Positions 45,807-59,200 of a DNA stretch of 64,000 bases are shown in pieces. This DNA is from Pelecanus crispus (Eukaryota > Chordata > Aves > Pelecaniformes > Pelecanidae), in contig NC_134644.1 of the NCBI RefSeq assembly GCF_030463565.1, forward strand, positions 152,607,967 to 152,671,966, written 5' to 3'. The notes below the pieces were generated by a model. The model was not told the origin of the DNA and searched no databases. It worked only from the letters and a program-made list of their open reading frames with translations. Numbering within the stretch: the first letter of the stretch is position 1; each line of letters starts with the position of its first letter. The translations under genes were made by a program, and so were the position numbers.

Positions 45807-48800
45807 CAGGTGGCGTTTGCAGTCTGTCTGTTCAGAGGATCTCTGGCCGTGGATGTGTATGCTGTTGGGCTAGCTGCTGTTGATTTGTCCCTTTTGGAAA
45901 CTGTTACAGTTGGTCTCCAACACTTTTTGTGACCTTTTTGTACTCGGAGTAGGGTTTTTAAACTTATTTATTCAAATATAGTAGTAGGGTAGCTCTGCTT
46001 GCAAGAAGTGCTTATACAAGTCTGTCACAGGGCATCACTGAAATGGTTTAGAAATTACATTAAAAGAGCTGATGCTCTTAATTTTTTTTTTTTAATTTGG
46101 TGGTCTGTTTATTTTTTCCCTCAAGTGATTTGAGAGGTGTAATCAGACCTTACCTTAATCATCTTACAGGAGTTACCTAGATTTATTGAAATCATTATAT
46201 GCAAAAAGCATATGGATACATGCATCTGCATGTATGCATACCCGCCTGAGCGTATGTAGAATAAAATCCTTAGTATCACATAAGATACTGAAAATGCAAG
46301 GAAACTGTTAAGGATTGACTTAAATTTTGGTGTGGTTGACTGAGGAAAAAAAAAAGGGGGGAGGGGAGGAGATTGTGGACTATTGTCTAAACCAAATGCA
46401 GTGCCTACATTAAAAAGGGTGCTGATTAAAAAAAGGTCTATGTATGCTTACTTTGGGAAGATCTTTAAAGACTGTTTTGAAGCTATTTAAATTAGTATTC
46501 ATAGCCTTAGTGAATTTTACCCGTTTCATGATAAAGCATATATGGAGTCATCAATGTTTTATTCCTGTTTTATCACAGCCAGACTATGTAATGATGCAGG
46601 TATTTGAACAAAATAATTTATTTTACTCTGTGTATATTCTAAATATCTAAAGCAAGCTAAATGGCCACTCAGGTTTCTGAGGTGTATATGGAAATAGATA
46701 AAAATTTTAGACCAACTAAAAAAATTCCACAGGAGGTTTTTTGCCTGTGTCCATGTGGGTATTCTTCGCTTTTTTGATAGTAGCAGAATCCCCTGGCCTT
46801 TGGGACTGGGGGATTTTTCCTCTTCCAATCTAAAGGATCCAAGGCTGCTGTGGTTCTGTATTGGCAAGCCCGTAACAATACAAAACAATACCTGCGTGCA
46901 CACCTACACACAGTGTGCAGCTACACGCAATACAAACAATAAACACATGGCCAGCCACAAATCAACATGGGGAGAGAGCAGTGCCTTTACTGGCACCTGC
47001 GTAAGCACAGGCTGCTCTCAGGTATTACAGCTCCATGCTCTTCCTTCTCTGCAGCGGGCCAGGATTGAAGTTCACCTGTAGCATGGGTTTCTGGTAGCTG
47101 CTGTGAGAAATCCATGCAGGGACTGGCATCCAGCCTGTCTCTCCCAGTTGCTGGCCCCTAGACCCTCAAGACCCTCAGACGTGTGGGTCCTGCTGCAGTG
47201 GCTCAGACTTATTCCTATTGTCCCACTCATGGGCTAGTCCCACTTGAAGTTTGCTAGCATTGACACATACATGCACACAAGACCAGTTAGAAATAGGGTG
47301 TAATAAGAATATCAGGTGGACTGCAGTGACGAAGTGCAAGGCTCATGCATTGAAGTGTAATCGGTAAGCTGCCTACATGGCACTGGCCCCCTTTATCCTC
47401 CTTGTCCTTGTTTTTTCCATGCTTGTGTCTCTCCAGTCTACCTTAGTCCCTCCCTTTACACACCTTTGGTACTTCCCTTAAACATCCCATAGCAAGTTTT
47501 GCACATTGCTGCAATCCCATTAAAAAAAAATCCCATAATAAATTTCACATAGTACCCAAATTCTCATCCCCCTGTTTCCTGTAAGAAGTCTTATACCCCT
47601 TTAGGTAATCCCTCAGTTTGCACAGCTTTCTAGGGAATTTTCTACGCTTGTTTTAGTGGGGTTTGCACCAGGAACAATGATCCAAATCATTCTCCTTTGA
47701 TTGTTTTAGGACTAGAGAGTCAGTGTGCTTGGCTTTGACTAATTGTTCTTCTGATCCTTGCCCTGGCTTTGTGTTTAATTTGCTTAGCCCGCAGTCAGAT
47801 AACCTAACATGCTCTGTTATGTGAAAGTGTCTCTGCAGTGCCTTCCAATCCTAGTTATTGGACCAAGAATGTGATGGTTGGAGTAGAATTCATCTTGCTT
47901 AACCTTAGGTGTCTACAGTACAGGCATGGTGAACAGCTTTGTGTACCTGATCTCTCTATAGTCGGTGGACATCAGTAGTTATTTTAGGGGACATTTCTCC
48001 CATACTTCAGACATTTATATTATGATTTAAAACTTTGTGTTATTTGATAATTAACATTGTGATACAAAAGGTGGCCAGTTAACTTGTGAGTATCTGTCTA
48101 GGTTTGGACAGAATCGCACACAGAGGTGATTAGGTTTAAGATTAGCAAAACCAGCGACAAGTGAACACCTTCTGGAAGTTCTTGTCTGCTATTTGGCTTC
48201 ACAAAAGTCTAAAAAAGTCTGAAGGGAGATGAATGAGGTTCTGTAACTGAGGACAAAGAAAGTTCTGCGGATAATAGTTTGTGGGAAACTTGAAGAGCTC
48301 AGTGTTACACTAGAGAAAGATGGAAAGACATTTGAAGAAGAGGGACTTTAATTAGGAAGAAAAGACTGTGATGTGCTCACCTAGGACTTCTGGAACTTTA
48401 GAAGGTATGTGAAGAATTCTAGGACAAAATCAAAGATCATAGTTCAAATACCACCAACTAAAAACTGCTGAAAGTGTCATTCCTTACTATATTAAATGAA
48501 AAAAATACACACTTCCTCTGAGTTGAAGATCATGTTCTTTATACACAGTTTGAAACAAACTTAAGGACTTATTTTCAAAGGTGATAAGTCATTACTGTTC
48601 TATTGACTTTAAGCAGAGCTGCTGTTTTTCAGTGTCTTGAAAGTTTGATCTGGTATCTGTGTGGATTTTAGGATATAAAGTGGAAGATCTTGGTTTTTAA
48701 GTTTTTCTTACATTAATAAATGTTAGTATACTTAGGGATTTAATTTTGTCTAAGTCTGGAGCAGTTTCAGCAGATGCAAACAATGTGTTCTCAGTGGGTA

Positions 48801-50151
48801 GATGGATATGATCAGGAGTTTATAGCATGTAGCATCATGTTTTCTACTTTTAGGGCTTGTGTGGGAAAAATCAAAGATCTTTCAGCAGACAAAGGAGCAT
48901 TGCTGATTATTAAGAAGATAAATGGATGGAGATGGTATTTTGACTGTCATTGTAAAAATGTGATTAAAAACCACAATATGATAGAAAACCACAGATTTAA
49001 TATAGATTTAGTAGACATGCTGCACTCATGTATTTATTACAAGACTGACATCCAAGCCTCTAATTCGTATTCAAGCAGAGTGGAATTATTTGAAGATGTG
49101 ACTTTTTTTTTCTAAGAGCCTTATTGTAGAATAAGACAATTTTTTTCAGCGACCTAAAAAATACCATAAATTTACAAAATGGCATATAAAAGCTGTCATG
49201 GCATAAGGTACAAGTGAACGGTGGGAGGTAGCAAGGGATAGGGAATGTGTTACTTCTGGTAAGAGAGGTCATTGCATCAAACACCTGCACGAGACAAGTC
49301 CACTAGCTCATGATAGAGCCAAACCTTATCAACGGCTGCAGAGTCTCAGTCTGAGCGCTCCTGCTTTTACTATCTGGGGCAAACATCCCTGGGTAGCTAG
49401 GCAGCAGGATTCAGTCATTACTCATTTCCCTTTCACTCTGTCCTGCAAGACAGCTGTTTGCTGTTTTTCTGCACTCTGAGATCTAGGATAGAGATCGAAT
49501 AGTACCCAAGGATGAAATCACTTCTTCATATTTGTAGAATTGGTTTGATCAGAGACTAACAGATTCACCAGCGTTACGGTTTTCTTTCTCTTCTGTTTTT
49601 GTTCTCTTCACATCCCTGCTGCCTGAAATAGTGCCTCAGAAATTCTTGCTTTCTCTATGGTCATCATTGACTTGGCTGTATCACTTAGCTTTTGCTAACC
49701 AGAAAACAGAAATACTTCTTTCTTGAGGCTATTTCTACCATATAATATTATCTGGTGAAACGTTACCCTGAATCCCTCCAAAAATGAGGATCGTTAAGCT
49801 CTGGAAGACCTAGGGTCTCTTTAATCATTTGCAGATGCCTATGAACCTACAGTATGGTGTGCACAGTGTTTGGGATGTATTAGGGGAAAGGAAACCTGGT
49901 CTCAAAAATGTCTGGAGGATGAGAAGAGAGAGATCCAAAGGGGAAGGATTATTACCAGAATATAACAAGGTTTTGCAAACTGGCCAAAGGGGTGGGGTTT
50001 GGCCTGGCAGGAGCTGGGGGAGCTGCAAGGCACAGATGGAAGAGGAAGGAGCATGTCAGCAGTTTTCTCACTCAGTTTGAGTAAAGACAACAGGGAAAAA
50101 TCAATCTCTCTTATGCTATAAGAATGTAAGATGAAATATCTAAAATGTCTA

Positions 50152-50185
<34 letters not shown>

Positions 50186-51339
50186 AAATGGGATAATCCA
50201 GCATTTAAGTCTGAAGGCAAAAGATTCATTGGCTCAGCTGGATATCTAAAGGTATCATATTTATAGACCAGCTATTTCAGGAATGGAGCCTGTGTTCTTT
50301 TGCATCACTTAAGGCAAAATATAACCTTGGCAAACAAAACCACTGGCAATATTTGCAGTTGCATCATTCTCAAGTGAGTATTTAACATCAGAAAACGTTA
50401 GGACATTCATGATAAGCCACTGTTTTTACATAATCCTGTCAGTTATGGCTGTCCAGTGGCTGCGGTACAATATCTGGAACAGAAAATGTTCACTATCACA
50501 AGTTAAAGCAGCATGGAGTAGGTAACTGGATTATGATATTGATGTCAAACTCTGGAAGAAACTTAATAGAGTAATTGGGTGTCTAAATGTGATTTGAAAC
50601 TAAGGTTTAATCAGAAGAGTTTTTCTTTTTTTTCCCCCAGGAATAAAAAGAATAAAAACAGGAATCTGGCTCAGTGACAAGTCTTTAAATTATGGACAAT
50701 GCGTAGTAATTTGCTTCAAAAGACAAATACCTTTATGGGTTTTGTGCCTTATCCTGTGGAGAGTCTTTTATGTGAACTGCCCTAGACAGAGATTTTGACT
50801 AAGCTCTGTACAATGAAGAAATGTCATAGTGAATTTCGGACTGAGTCAAAATTCAGTTGGGTAGTCACGCTAAGGGATGCATTTATGGTGGCAGACATGG
50901 AAAAATGTGGCAGAACAGATCAGAACTAAACGCTCAAAAAAATCTATTAAAAAAAGTTTTGTTAAAATGTTTAGTAACCAAAGACTTTATTCACAAGATG
51001 GGAAGAGCTGAAATAGTATGCAGTGGGATGCTAAACTAACCAGTTAGTCTTTCAGAGAGAGATACCAGAAGCAAGAAACTGCAGATCAGTCAGGTTCTCA
51101 TTTTATCTGTCTGTCTTAATTCCAACCACTTTTCATATCATCAGAAGCGTAAGAGTTCAGCTGCCTTTAAACTGTACTATCAGAAACCAATGTCTTCACA
51201 GTTTTCAAAATTTTCTTGCAAAACTGCTGCTTCAGTGAATACTCTGCTGAAAATGTCCCGCTGGTTTGCTTGGCTTTGGGGATGCCAAAGCTCGTGTGTC
51301 TTGGGCCACGATGTAAAGGCGTGCCCAGTCCAAAAACAG
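45807..51339. other. Intergenic sequence
   Basis: Mostly AT-rich unique-looking DNA. A somewhat GC-richer block at about 46890-47560 could be a decayed LTR or other repeat (see findings). A C-run and (CA)n lie at 50155-50186. Open frames such as 48774-49115 (113 codons) show no family I recognise. Confidence 0.65.
50155..50186. repeat. Poly-C run and (CA)n
   Basis: 17 C followed by about 8 CA units. Confidence 0.85.
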
Positions 51340-53690
51340 GGCCTGCTTTATTCTGTGCAACTGTGTCTTTCTGAGTAACCAAGAGGAATACCAATGCTGA
51401 AAGCAGTTTTCCATCCATTCCTTCCTGACCCGCAGGTATATGTTTAATGCATAGCTACAAAAGACTCCTAACTTGTCATGGAGGGCATTAGATTTCCCTG
51501 CTGGAGGCCAGCCATGGAAAAACAAGGCTTTTCACTCGAGTCATTTACTCACAAGATGCAATCATGCAAAAGTTGCTGTTTTAGTAAGTGACCTAATAAC
51601 ACTTCTCAAGACTTCCTTCTTATGGAGCAATACAATCATCTGAGGTCACACCGGTTTTCACCACCTTTGTTGACTTTCTGACTTCAGGACATTCTATTGA
51701 GTTCTGACAGTTCTTTAGCAGCATGTTTTTTATCAATGTCTCGAGGAGGCAGATACCATCAACAATGTTCAGACCTACACGTGTGTGACCTGACCACAGA
51801 ATTTCACTGTCTTGAAGATCTGTTGCCTCCAAAATATGGTAAATTCAGTATTAACTCCAAACTACCTGGTTAGAGATCTTGGCCCATCTGGTGTCTTAAT
51901 GAAAACCACAGAATTTTCTGGGTATTGTACAGAGTCACTGAAAAATTTCAGAGATCCTCTTGAAAGCTTTCCGAAAGTCAACATAATCTAGGTATGTTTG
52001 GTATGTACTGTGTGTTGCTGGTGTCCATTGGTTGTTCAGTGACAATGCACAGCCTGAAAATACGGTCAGCATAAGATCAGGCTGCCAAAAGTAATCTGTT
52101 GTTCTTACAGTACCTGAAGATGCAGTGATGTTGCAAATCCAATTCAGTGTAAGTATGGAGAATCTTTCTGGAGAGGACTGTGATGTTACATCAGTTTTAC
52201 AGTCACTAAAAGTGTCTTTCAGGTAGTTTTTTGAAGTTTTTTCTTCTACGTTCTTCTACAGTGGACTCACTCTCCTGTGTTCGGTTCAAGATTTAGAGCA
52301 CCATTTTGTGTTCCCTTTTGCTGCCTTCTTTGAGCAGATCTGATCTGTTTTGTCCTACACTGTGCCTTCCAGTTCTTCATTTTTAAGCTACTTTCAGCTT
52401 AATGCAAGATGCTTTTCTCACAGCTATTGTCTTATTTGAATTATCCAAATTGATTTTAATTTTTTTTCCAGGTGACAGGGCAGTTTCAGTATGCAGTGAA
52501 ATTCTCCTCTCTTTCATTTTTTGAATGGTGGTAATATTTCCTCACTTGTTTTTTATTAATTCTTTCTAGCTGTGATTGAAATCACCTGAAAACTCTTTGT
52601 GGTTGGAAGACAATCCTCAGGAGCCCCCTTTTTGCTGCCTGCCAATGTGATTGTCTTTTCCTCATAACCATTTATTCCTTTTTTCCATTTTAAATGGCAT
52701 TTTGGCCTGAGCATTTGGGAGGTTCTGCTTTGCCCGTCCGTCTTCGATGATGCCACTCTGCTGCATTGCAGTGACCCACCCCTGCTTTTTCTAGCCATTG
52801 AAAAATACCAGAAAATTCTTAGTTCTACTAACATATTTTACTAAGGATCCTCAAAATTTGTTTATGTGAAAGCTGAAAATTATGCCTGTCTGGAAAACTT
52901 GTTTTTTAAGAACTGACATTTAAATTCCATACATTTGAGTGGTGATTTTCGTATTTGCTGCTTCTGCAAGTATTTGCTTTTAAATTTATTTTCACGATGG
53001 CAGCACATATGTCATACTCACTGTCGGCACATACAACTTACGTGCCCAAACATTCAGAGGAACAAACAAAAATTCCTTCAGGTTAAAACCTTGTATGCCT
53101 GTGTTTTTGTTACAACCAGTCTGATGACTTTTTTGTGGGCAGAAGAGCATGTTCTTGCCATCAGTGGATGATTTAGTTATCAAAGTTGGATGAGCTCTTC
53201 ATCGGTGCTGCTGTGTGAACAAGTTCCAGGCACCCAAGTCATGTTCAGTCCATAGTTAGTTGTCCCTACTCTCCCATTCATGCCCAGCCATGCCAACAAG
53301 GGTGTGCTGCTGCTAATGAGGTTCTGCAAGGTGTTTTAGAAAGTGGTTTTGTATCGTGGTAGCACTTGGAGGGTTTTCATCCTCACCTACTGCGTTGAAC
53401 TGTGTACTTGCTCCTTTGCCGTTAATTGGTTCCTCGTCTGTCTCACAGCGCTCTTTACATGGTGTCACTCACAATCAGTGCAACTCTCTCTTTCCCTCCA
53501 GCTGGGGAACCTGAGTAGTTCATGATTTTATTATTGTTCTTCAATTTGATACAATCTGTTCCTGACCATCTGTACCCACTCATGCTGAGAATATCAATAC
53601 TGTAATTTTCCATCTCCCTCATAACTTGAGCTGATTTTTCCAGCTTGCAGCATTGTATGTACATGCCAGAATCTTATACATAACATGGAG
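51340..53690 (-). mobile_element. Degenerate RTE-clade (BovB/CFDP2-like) LINE
   Basis: Minus-strand remains of a non-CR1 LINE. In order: FWHVHTMLQAGK (near 53685-53655), then in another frame KSAQVMREMENYSIDIL and YRWSGTDCIK (69-codon open piece 53664-53455), as in the start of an RTE endonuclease. Next is ADSEYDICAAIVKINLK (about 53029-52978), matching the ADxGSDHxL..KIKLK end of the endonuclease. Then YLDYVDFRKAFKRI (about 51999-51955), the RT box with the first catalytic Asp. Then VVKTGVTSDDCIAP (about 51661-51620), the GVRQGC box. Last is ALVFLLVTQKDTVAQNKA (about 51400-51344), a decayed FADD-box region. Order and spacing fit an RTE ORF. Many stops and frameshifts show that it is old. It is inactive. 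Ends are uncertain. Confidence 0.75.
53455..53664 (-). pseudogene. RTE endonuclease N-terminal fragment
   Basis: The best-preserved piece of the RTE element: 69 codons including AQVMREMENYSIDILSMSG, YRWSGTDC, then an NYSGSP segment and VALIVSD, ending at a stop. This is the AP-endonuclease-type domain found in RTE/BovB ORFs and in 'craniofacial development protein 2-like' gene models. It reads frame-shifted with respect to the conserved start block just upstream. Confidence 0.7.
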
Positions 53691-53699
53691 TGACTCTGG

Positions 53700-55689
53700 A
53701 GCAGCAGCTACTTAATGGTTCGAGTTCCTTGCTGAGGCAGGATCGGACTGATGCTTGTTGCACAGATTAATTTGGGACTATCCACTGATCCAAGGAACTG
53801 AGATGGAAATTGTCATGGAGACAAAGTGAAGACTTAGCCAGTAATATTTTTAAAGAGGAGGGTGGTCAGCCTTGCATCCAGCTCCCACGCTTGAAGAATC
53901 GAGAGAGAAATTTCTGTCTGGCCTCTATCTTTGATGTACCCAGGCTTGGTAGACCTGTCGGGAGCTTACATAATCCTGCTGACATAACTCTTTGGATCAG
54001 AGTCTCCTAAGCAACCCAACACAGCAAGGTACTAGTTTCAGAAATGGGGAAAAAATGTGGGTTTGCCTCTGTGTGTGGGGTGTGTGTGTGCGTGCGTGCG
54101 TGTGTGTACTCCGCATAATTCTGGCAATTTGTATTCTAGTATACTCAGAATTAAGCAGGTTAATTTAGCTTTTCCTCTATTTGCTCGTATCTGGTGCTTA
54201 GAGGATTTTGAAAATCCTATTCTCAGCCATCAGCTAATTTCATTTACATAGAAAATACTACCGCTGTTATATTTTGTCTGGTAGACTATTACCCTTTTTT
54301 TTTAAATGCTTTTTTCTTCACGTAATGTCTTGAAGTAAAATGCTTCTAAATGGCATGTGATTAGAAATCTGATAAACTAGCTCCTTTCAGTATTCAACTA
54401 ATCCTTCAGGTCCTACAGACTCCTACATTTGTGTGTGTGTGAGAATATGAGGGAAAATAAAGATGCGTAACGGACTATAACAAGGGGTTTCAGTGATGTT
54501 ACAAACCATAGGAGTGAAGTTCAGATAGTTTGTGGTCCAGTTAACAGAAACTCTCAATAGAATTATATCTATAAATCAAAATTTGTCTGTTGCTTATTTT
54601 CTATATGTGGTTCTGACTCATGAATCTATGCCCTGTAGAGATTTATATTCCTTCTTGAGTCATGCAAATGTTGCCTCCTATCACCCCACGTCTTGCTTTC
54701 TCCAGTGGTTAGCTCTGTTGCACCCTACTCTGTTGTCATGTATTTTTTACTTCATGTAACATCACTGTTTTTTGGGGAAAAAAATATTGTGTTGATTTTT
54801 CTTCTTTTTCAAAAATAATGTAGAATTCATTGTACCAAAACTGGAGAAGTACAAGAGGCAATCAGTATATACATGATGTAGAACCAAATAGGAAAAAAAG
54901 TAAATGTAAACACAAACAGAATACTTCGTGCTACTTCCTTCATGCTATCTTCATCGTGCTTCTGAGGATGAAAGTCTGAATGCAGCAAAATGTCATTGAT
55001 AAGCACATGCGGGCATCATCAGATAGAGCAACAATATCTTCCTCCCTATGAAGGGGTTTAGTCAGGTAGTGAACAGATTTACCTTTTCGTCTTTAAGCTG
55101 TTCTGTGAAAGAGTAAAGCAAAGCTGAGACATCTTTGCATATGCTTCTCATCCTATGTATTGATACAGAAAAAAAGATGACATAAAGCAATGGAGTTAAA
55201 TAGTTGCTGGATATGAAATCACGGACAGTAACAGTGTAGACTTGAGGGCAATAGCTGATAAATATATGAAAGCCTAAGATGCTACATCAGGTGGACAAAG
55301 CCACAGGAGGCAACCTGCTGACTAGAAATGAGAAGCAGTTCCTTATGAGAGAAACAAGCAGCCATGTGTCCAACATGTCCTGGTTGCTGTCAGGATGTGA
55401 GTCGGCAGTGTTGTCTCTAGCTGGCCTGTAGTCATCTGCTACTATGGGTTAGATGCAGCTTTTGCATTTTTAAATCTTAGGCTGCATCCTGAAAGGTAGA
55501 AAGAATTTAACTTTTTCTTCTGTAACAGAAAGATTAAGGTGTTGAGCAATGGAAGTGCTTTCAGTAATAGCCAGATTTAGCAAAATCTCACTGCCTATTT
55601 TGAAAAGAGGTTGTTGATATTCTGCTGCAGACAATGGCCTAAATTGCATTTTTTTCTATTGAAGCGGGTTGTCTTTTAAGTCAGATCAA
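53700..55689. other. Intergenic sequence
   Basis: AT-rich DNA between the RTE remnant and the CR1 at 55.7 kb. Apart from the TG microsatellite I see no gene or known repeat. Confidence 0.7.
54073..54109. repeat. TG/CGTG microsatellite
   Basis: GTGTGTGTG followed by TGCG units and GTGTGTG. Confidence 0.8.
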
Positions 55690-56128
55690 ATGTCTCATCT
55701 GTTGGTCAATAAAGGGCAACGCAGCTTGTGAAAGGGCTGGAAGGAATGTCCTAGGAGAAGTGGCTGAGGACTCTGGGTTTGTCTAGTTTGGAGAAAAGGA
55801 GACTGAGGGGTGACTTCATTGATCTCTACAGCTTCCTGAGGAGGGGAAGTGGAGAGGGAGGTGCTGAGCTCTTCTTCCTGGTACCCAGGGACAGGACATG
55901 TGGGAATGGCTCAAAGCTGTGTCAGGGGAGGTTCAGGTTTGACATTAGGAAACATTTGTTTACCAAGAGGGTGGTCAAACACTGGAACAGGCTTCCTAGA
56001 GAGGTGGTCGATGCCCCAGGCCTCTCAGTGTTTAAGAGGCAATTGAACAATGCTTTAACATTTGGTGAGCCCTGAAGTGGTCAGACAGTTAGACTAGATG
56101 ATCATTGTAGGTCCCTTCCAACTGAAAT
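55690..56128 (+). mobile_element. Older CR1 fragment, plus strand
   Basis: Reads the end of ORF2 ([56 protein letters not shown]) in one 98-codon frame from 55779 to 56075. A 3' UTR follows, ending TAGACTAGATGATCATTGTAGGTCCCTTCCAACTG. It differs from the other CR1 types in the window. Confidence 0.93.
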
Positions 56129-56218
56129 AGTCTATTCCTATTCTAGTCTATTCCTATTCTAGTCTATTCCTATTCTAGTCTATTCCTATTCTAGTCTATT
56201 CCTATTCTAGTCTATTCT
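56129..56218. repeat. 16-bp minisatellite at a CR1 3' end
   Basis: Unit TCTATTCCTATTCTAG, five exact copies from 56131 to 56210 plus a partial copy. It directly follows the CR1 3' UTR where the octamer tail should be. Confidence 0.93.
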
Positions 56219-59200
56219 ACCAAAGACGACATTGGTAAAGCTTTCAACCTGGAGACTGGTTCTATGGTCTGTATAGTTAGGGAAAGCAAGGAGGGAAAAC
56301 CCCTAGGTTACTGCTGTAAATCATCATTTCCTTGGAGAAGGCAGGTTGCCAGTTTCATTAAAATTGAATGGCCAGAAAAGCAGCCCGGTTTTGATGCTGA
56401 CTTGTCAAATGTTGACTTGTCCTACACTCTTCTTGGGGCACAGTGATTTTTACATAAGTAGCAATGCTTTATTTCCCTATATAACTCATTTTTCTTTATC
56501 TTTTATGACTTAGTTTTGGACATGGGTGTGTTACAGGCTACTCTCTATGGTTTTTGAACTGTTGACAGCCATTAATGCATTTGAAAATGATGGTGAATGA
56601 TGGGTGAATACCTGTGAAATCCATAGTACCACCAACAAAATGCCATCAATTGTTACTGATGGCTTCTTGCTTGCTATCCTTTGAAATACCGGGCACAGGG
56701 GAGAAGACGCTCACAGAAAGGTGGCTGCTCATCAGAACAGCTCATATTCAAGACAGAAATATAGGAAAGAATACACCCAGCTAACCAGAGGAATTTATTT
56801 GGATATTTACTGTTAACACACTGGTGGAAAATAAAAAAGATTATTAATCCAGCCACTGTTACGGAGAGAAGTACAACAGTAATGAGATGAGCATTGTAAG
56901 GACAGGACTGCATTACTGAAGCAACTATAAACATTTCAGTGCAGCTGGATACCTTCTTGCTTTTGCACATGCAAGAGGTTTATTGCCCCCCTAAATTAAT
57001 GTGTAGAATAAATTCAATCCACTGTGTGGTTGATGCTAGAAAGCTTCAATGCCTGCTCATTTTGCTCTGTGGGAGAGCATGTGAATTTGCTGTGGAAATC
57101 TTCCCAGTGCAAAAGTAGAGATGAGGCTGGGAAGACTTTCTGCGGAAGTGTATCCTGTTTGGGCTTTGTAGTACATCAACTTTGTAGTGCTAATCTGAAT
57201 TGCAGTATGGTGGTTAATGAAATACAGGCTGAGGCGCAGTTTTAGCTCAGTGTTGTGTACTTTCTAGGTATTAGGGTAGTTACTGGTTCTATTCTTTTCC
57301 TTTCTAACTCACAAAACCCCTGCTTTTGAAAGTGTCATCCACTAATTTTATAGTGGATGTAGTCCCTTTTGTAAGGGAGAAGGCAGGCTTTAACAGCTGA
57401 TAGTCTAAAGTATTGTCTCACAAAGAGATTCCTTGCACACTGAGTGAAATAACTCCCTTTACATTCAAAGAAGGAAATTCACTACACTTTCTTGTTTTGA
57501 TATACCTCTTTGAAATGCAAGATAAAATTTCAGAAGTTAGCTCATATGTTATTACCTCTCCCAATCCATCCCTTCCTTCGCAAGGCAATTCTTCACAGAG
57601 AATGGGTTTTTTTCTGTCCACTGTGAAAACAGGTAACATGTCCAAGCTGCTGCTTCTCCTACTTCACGATCATCAGGAAAAGCTAGAAATAAAAACATAA
57701 AGTTATCATCCATTGATGTTTTAAATATCTTTGCTGTGTGTCAGCAATCCTAACATATACTTTTCACATCAATTTGTAAGATACTGTAGCCTAGGGAAGG
57801 TAATAGTTGTACTCAAAGGCTGTGTATTTTCTTAGACTAATATTGCTAGTAAAAATAGCCACGCTTTTGTGCACATGAATCCCTTCTCAGAATGTTTTGA
57901 TTTCCTACTTATTAGGAAATCATTATGAATGTAATTATGTTCATGTAGCTAGTGAATGAATCGTTTTAATCATACTTGTTCTTTTTAAGTATCGCAGAAT
58001 CCTGGTCTAGAGAGCAGAACACAAAGCAGGCTTCGTCGTGTTACCATGCGTTTGCTGACTCTCATTTGGCCTAATGCAATTTTTCCCTTAGCCTAGTAAA
58101 ATGCCAAAGTTGATTAATGTTGATTAATACTGTTCTTCATAAACTTTTCATGCTGCACAGTTTGATTTTATCTGAGGCATGTCAACTAGTATCATGGGGA
58201 GCTTTTTCAGGAAAGTGGTACTAGAAAGTGTCAAATAAGTGCTAATGATCTCAATACACAAGAAAAAAAATTGTTTTCCAATTAGACTTAGCTTTTGTCA
58301 TTCTAGTGCCTTCTGTCTCTGAAGCATAAAATGAACTTTCACAAAATACTGGCTCCTTTCTTCATGTACCAGAGCTAAAATTGTAATGAAAGACTGTTTG
58401 CTTGAATAAAAAAAAAAAAATTGCCTGTACCCTTATGCTTTTAGAAGCAGTGCCACCACTTCTGCCTTTACCTATTATTTGAATTAATTGAACTTCCTGA
58501 TTAATTTTCTGGTCATTTGGCAGATGTGAAACCTAGATAGGTAGATTTCCAGGTAGAATATAACATATGCTAAGCTTTAATTATCATCCCTTTCAGGCAT
58601 GTTTTCATTATTAAAGCTGCTATATTCCAGGTCTGTGAGAATTAACCTTAGTTGAAAATCCAAACAGCTAAAGCCCAGCTGCCTTTGGATTTTGCAGAAA
58701 ACAAGCAGTCAAACCAGTATTTTCTTTCTCTTGCCAACAGAGAGGCCACAACTTAAACTGGGTGCAGTGAAAGAAGTACCTCAGTAATGGGCTGGTTTTG
58801 CATGGATGGATGTTACCTTGAGAATTCACACTCGTGGAAAATCTTCAACAGTTCTTCTCCAGCAATGCCCCTCCACCTCCAAAACTGTCTCTCTTTATTT
58901 TTCTTGAAAGATCAGTTTAACCCCATCTTACAGTAATGTCTGCGAAAAAATAGTCATCTTCCACTTATTTAGTGTTGCTACCTTTATCTTATTGCTGTCC
59001 TCTCATTTCAGCCCGCTGCATTTATCTGTTACCCACCCGTTGCATTTTGTCTGTGGCTCTCTGAGCTTTCTGTGGCAACAGCCTGTTGTCTGTGCTATTT
59101 TTTTCTATCAATATCTAGGGCACTACACTCTTCATATATGACTAGGCTTTCTAGGCATGACTGTAATAATAATAATAATTCCGGATATTATTACTACTTT

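Noticed and set aside
48774..49115. 113-codon open frame in the intergenic region
   Set aside because: Low GC, no recognised motif, and no splice or promoter context; most likely chance in AT-rich DNA.
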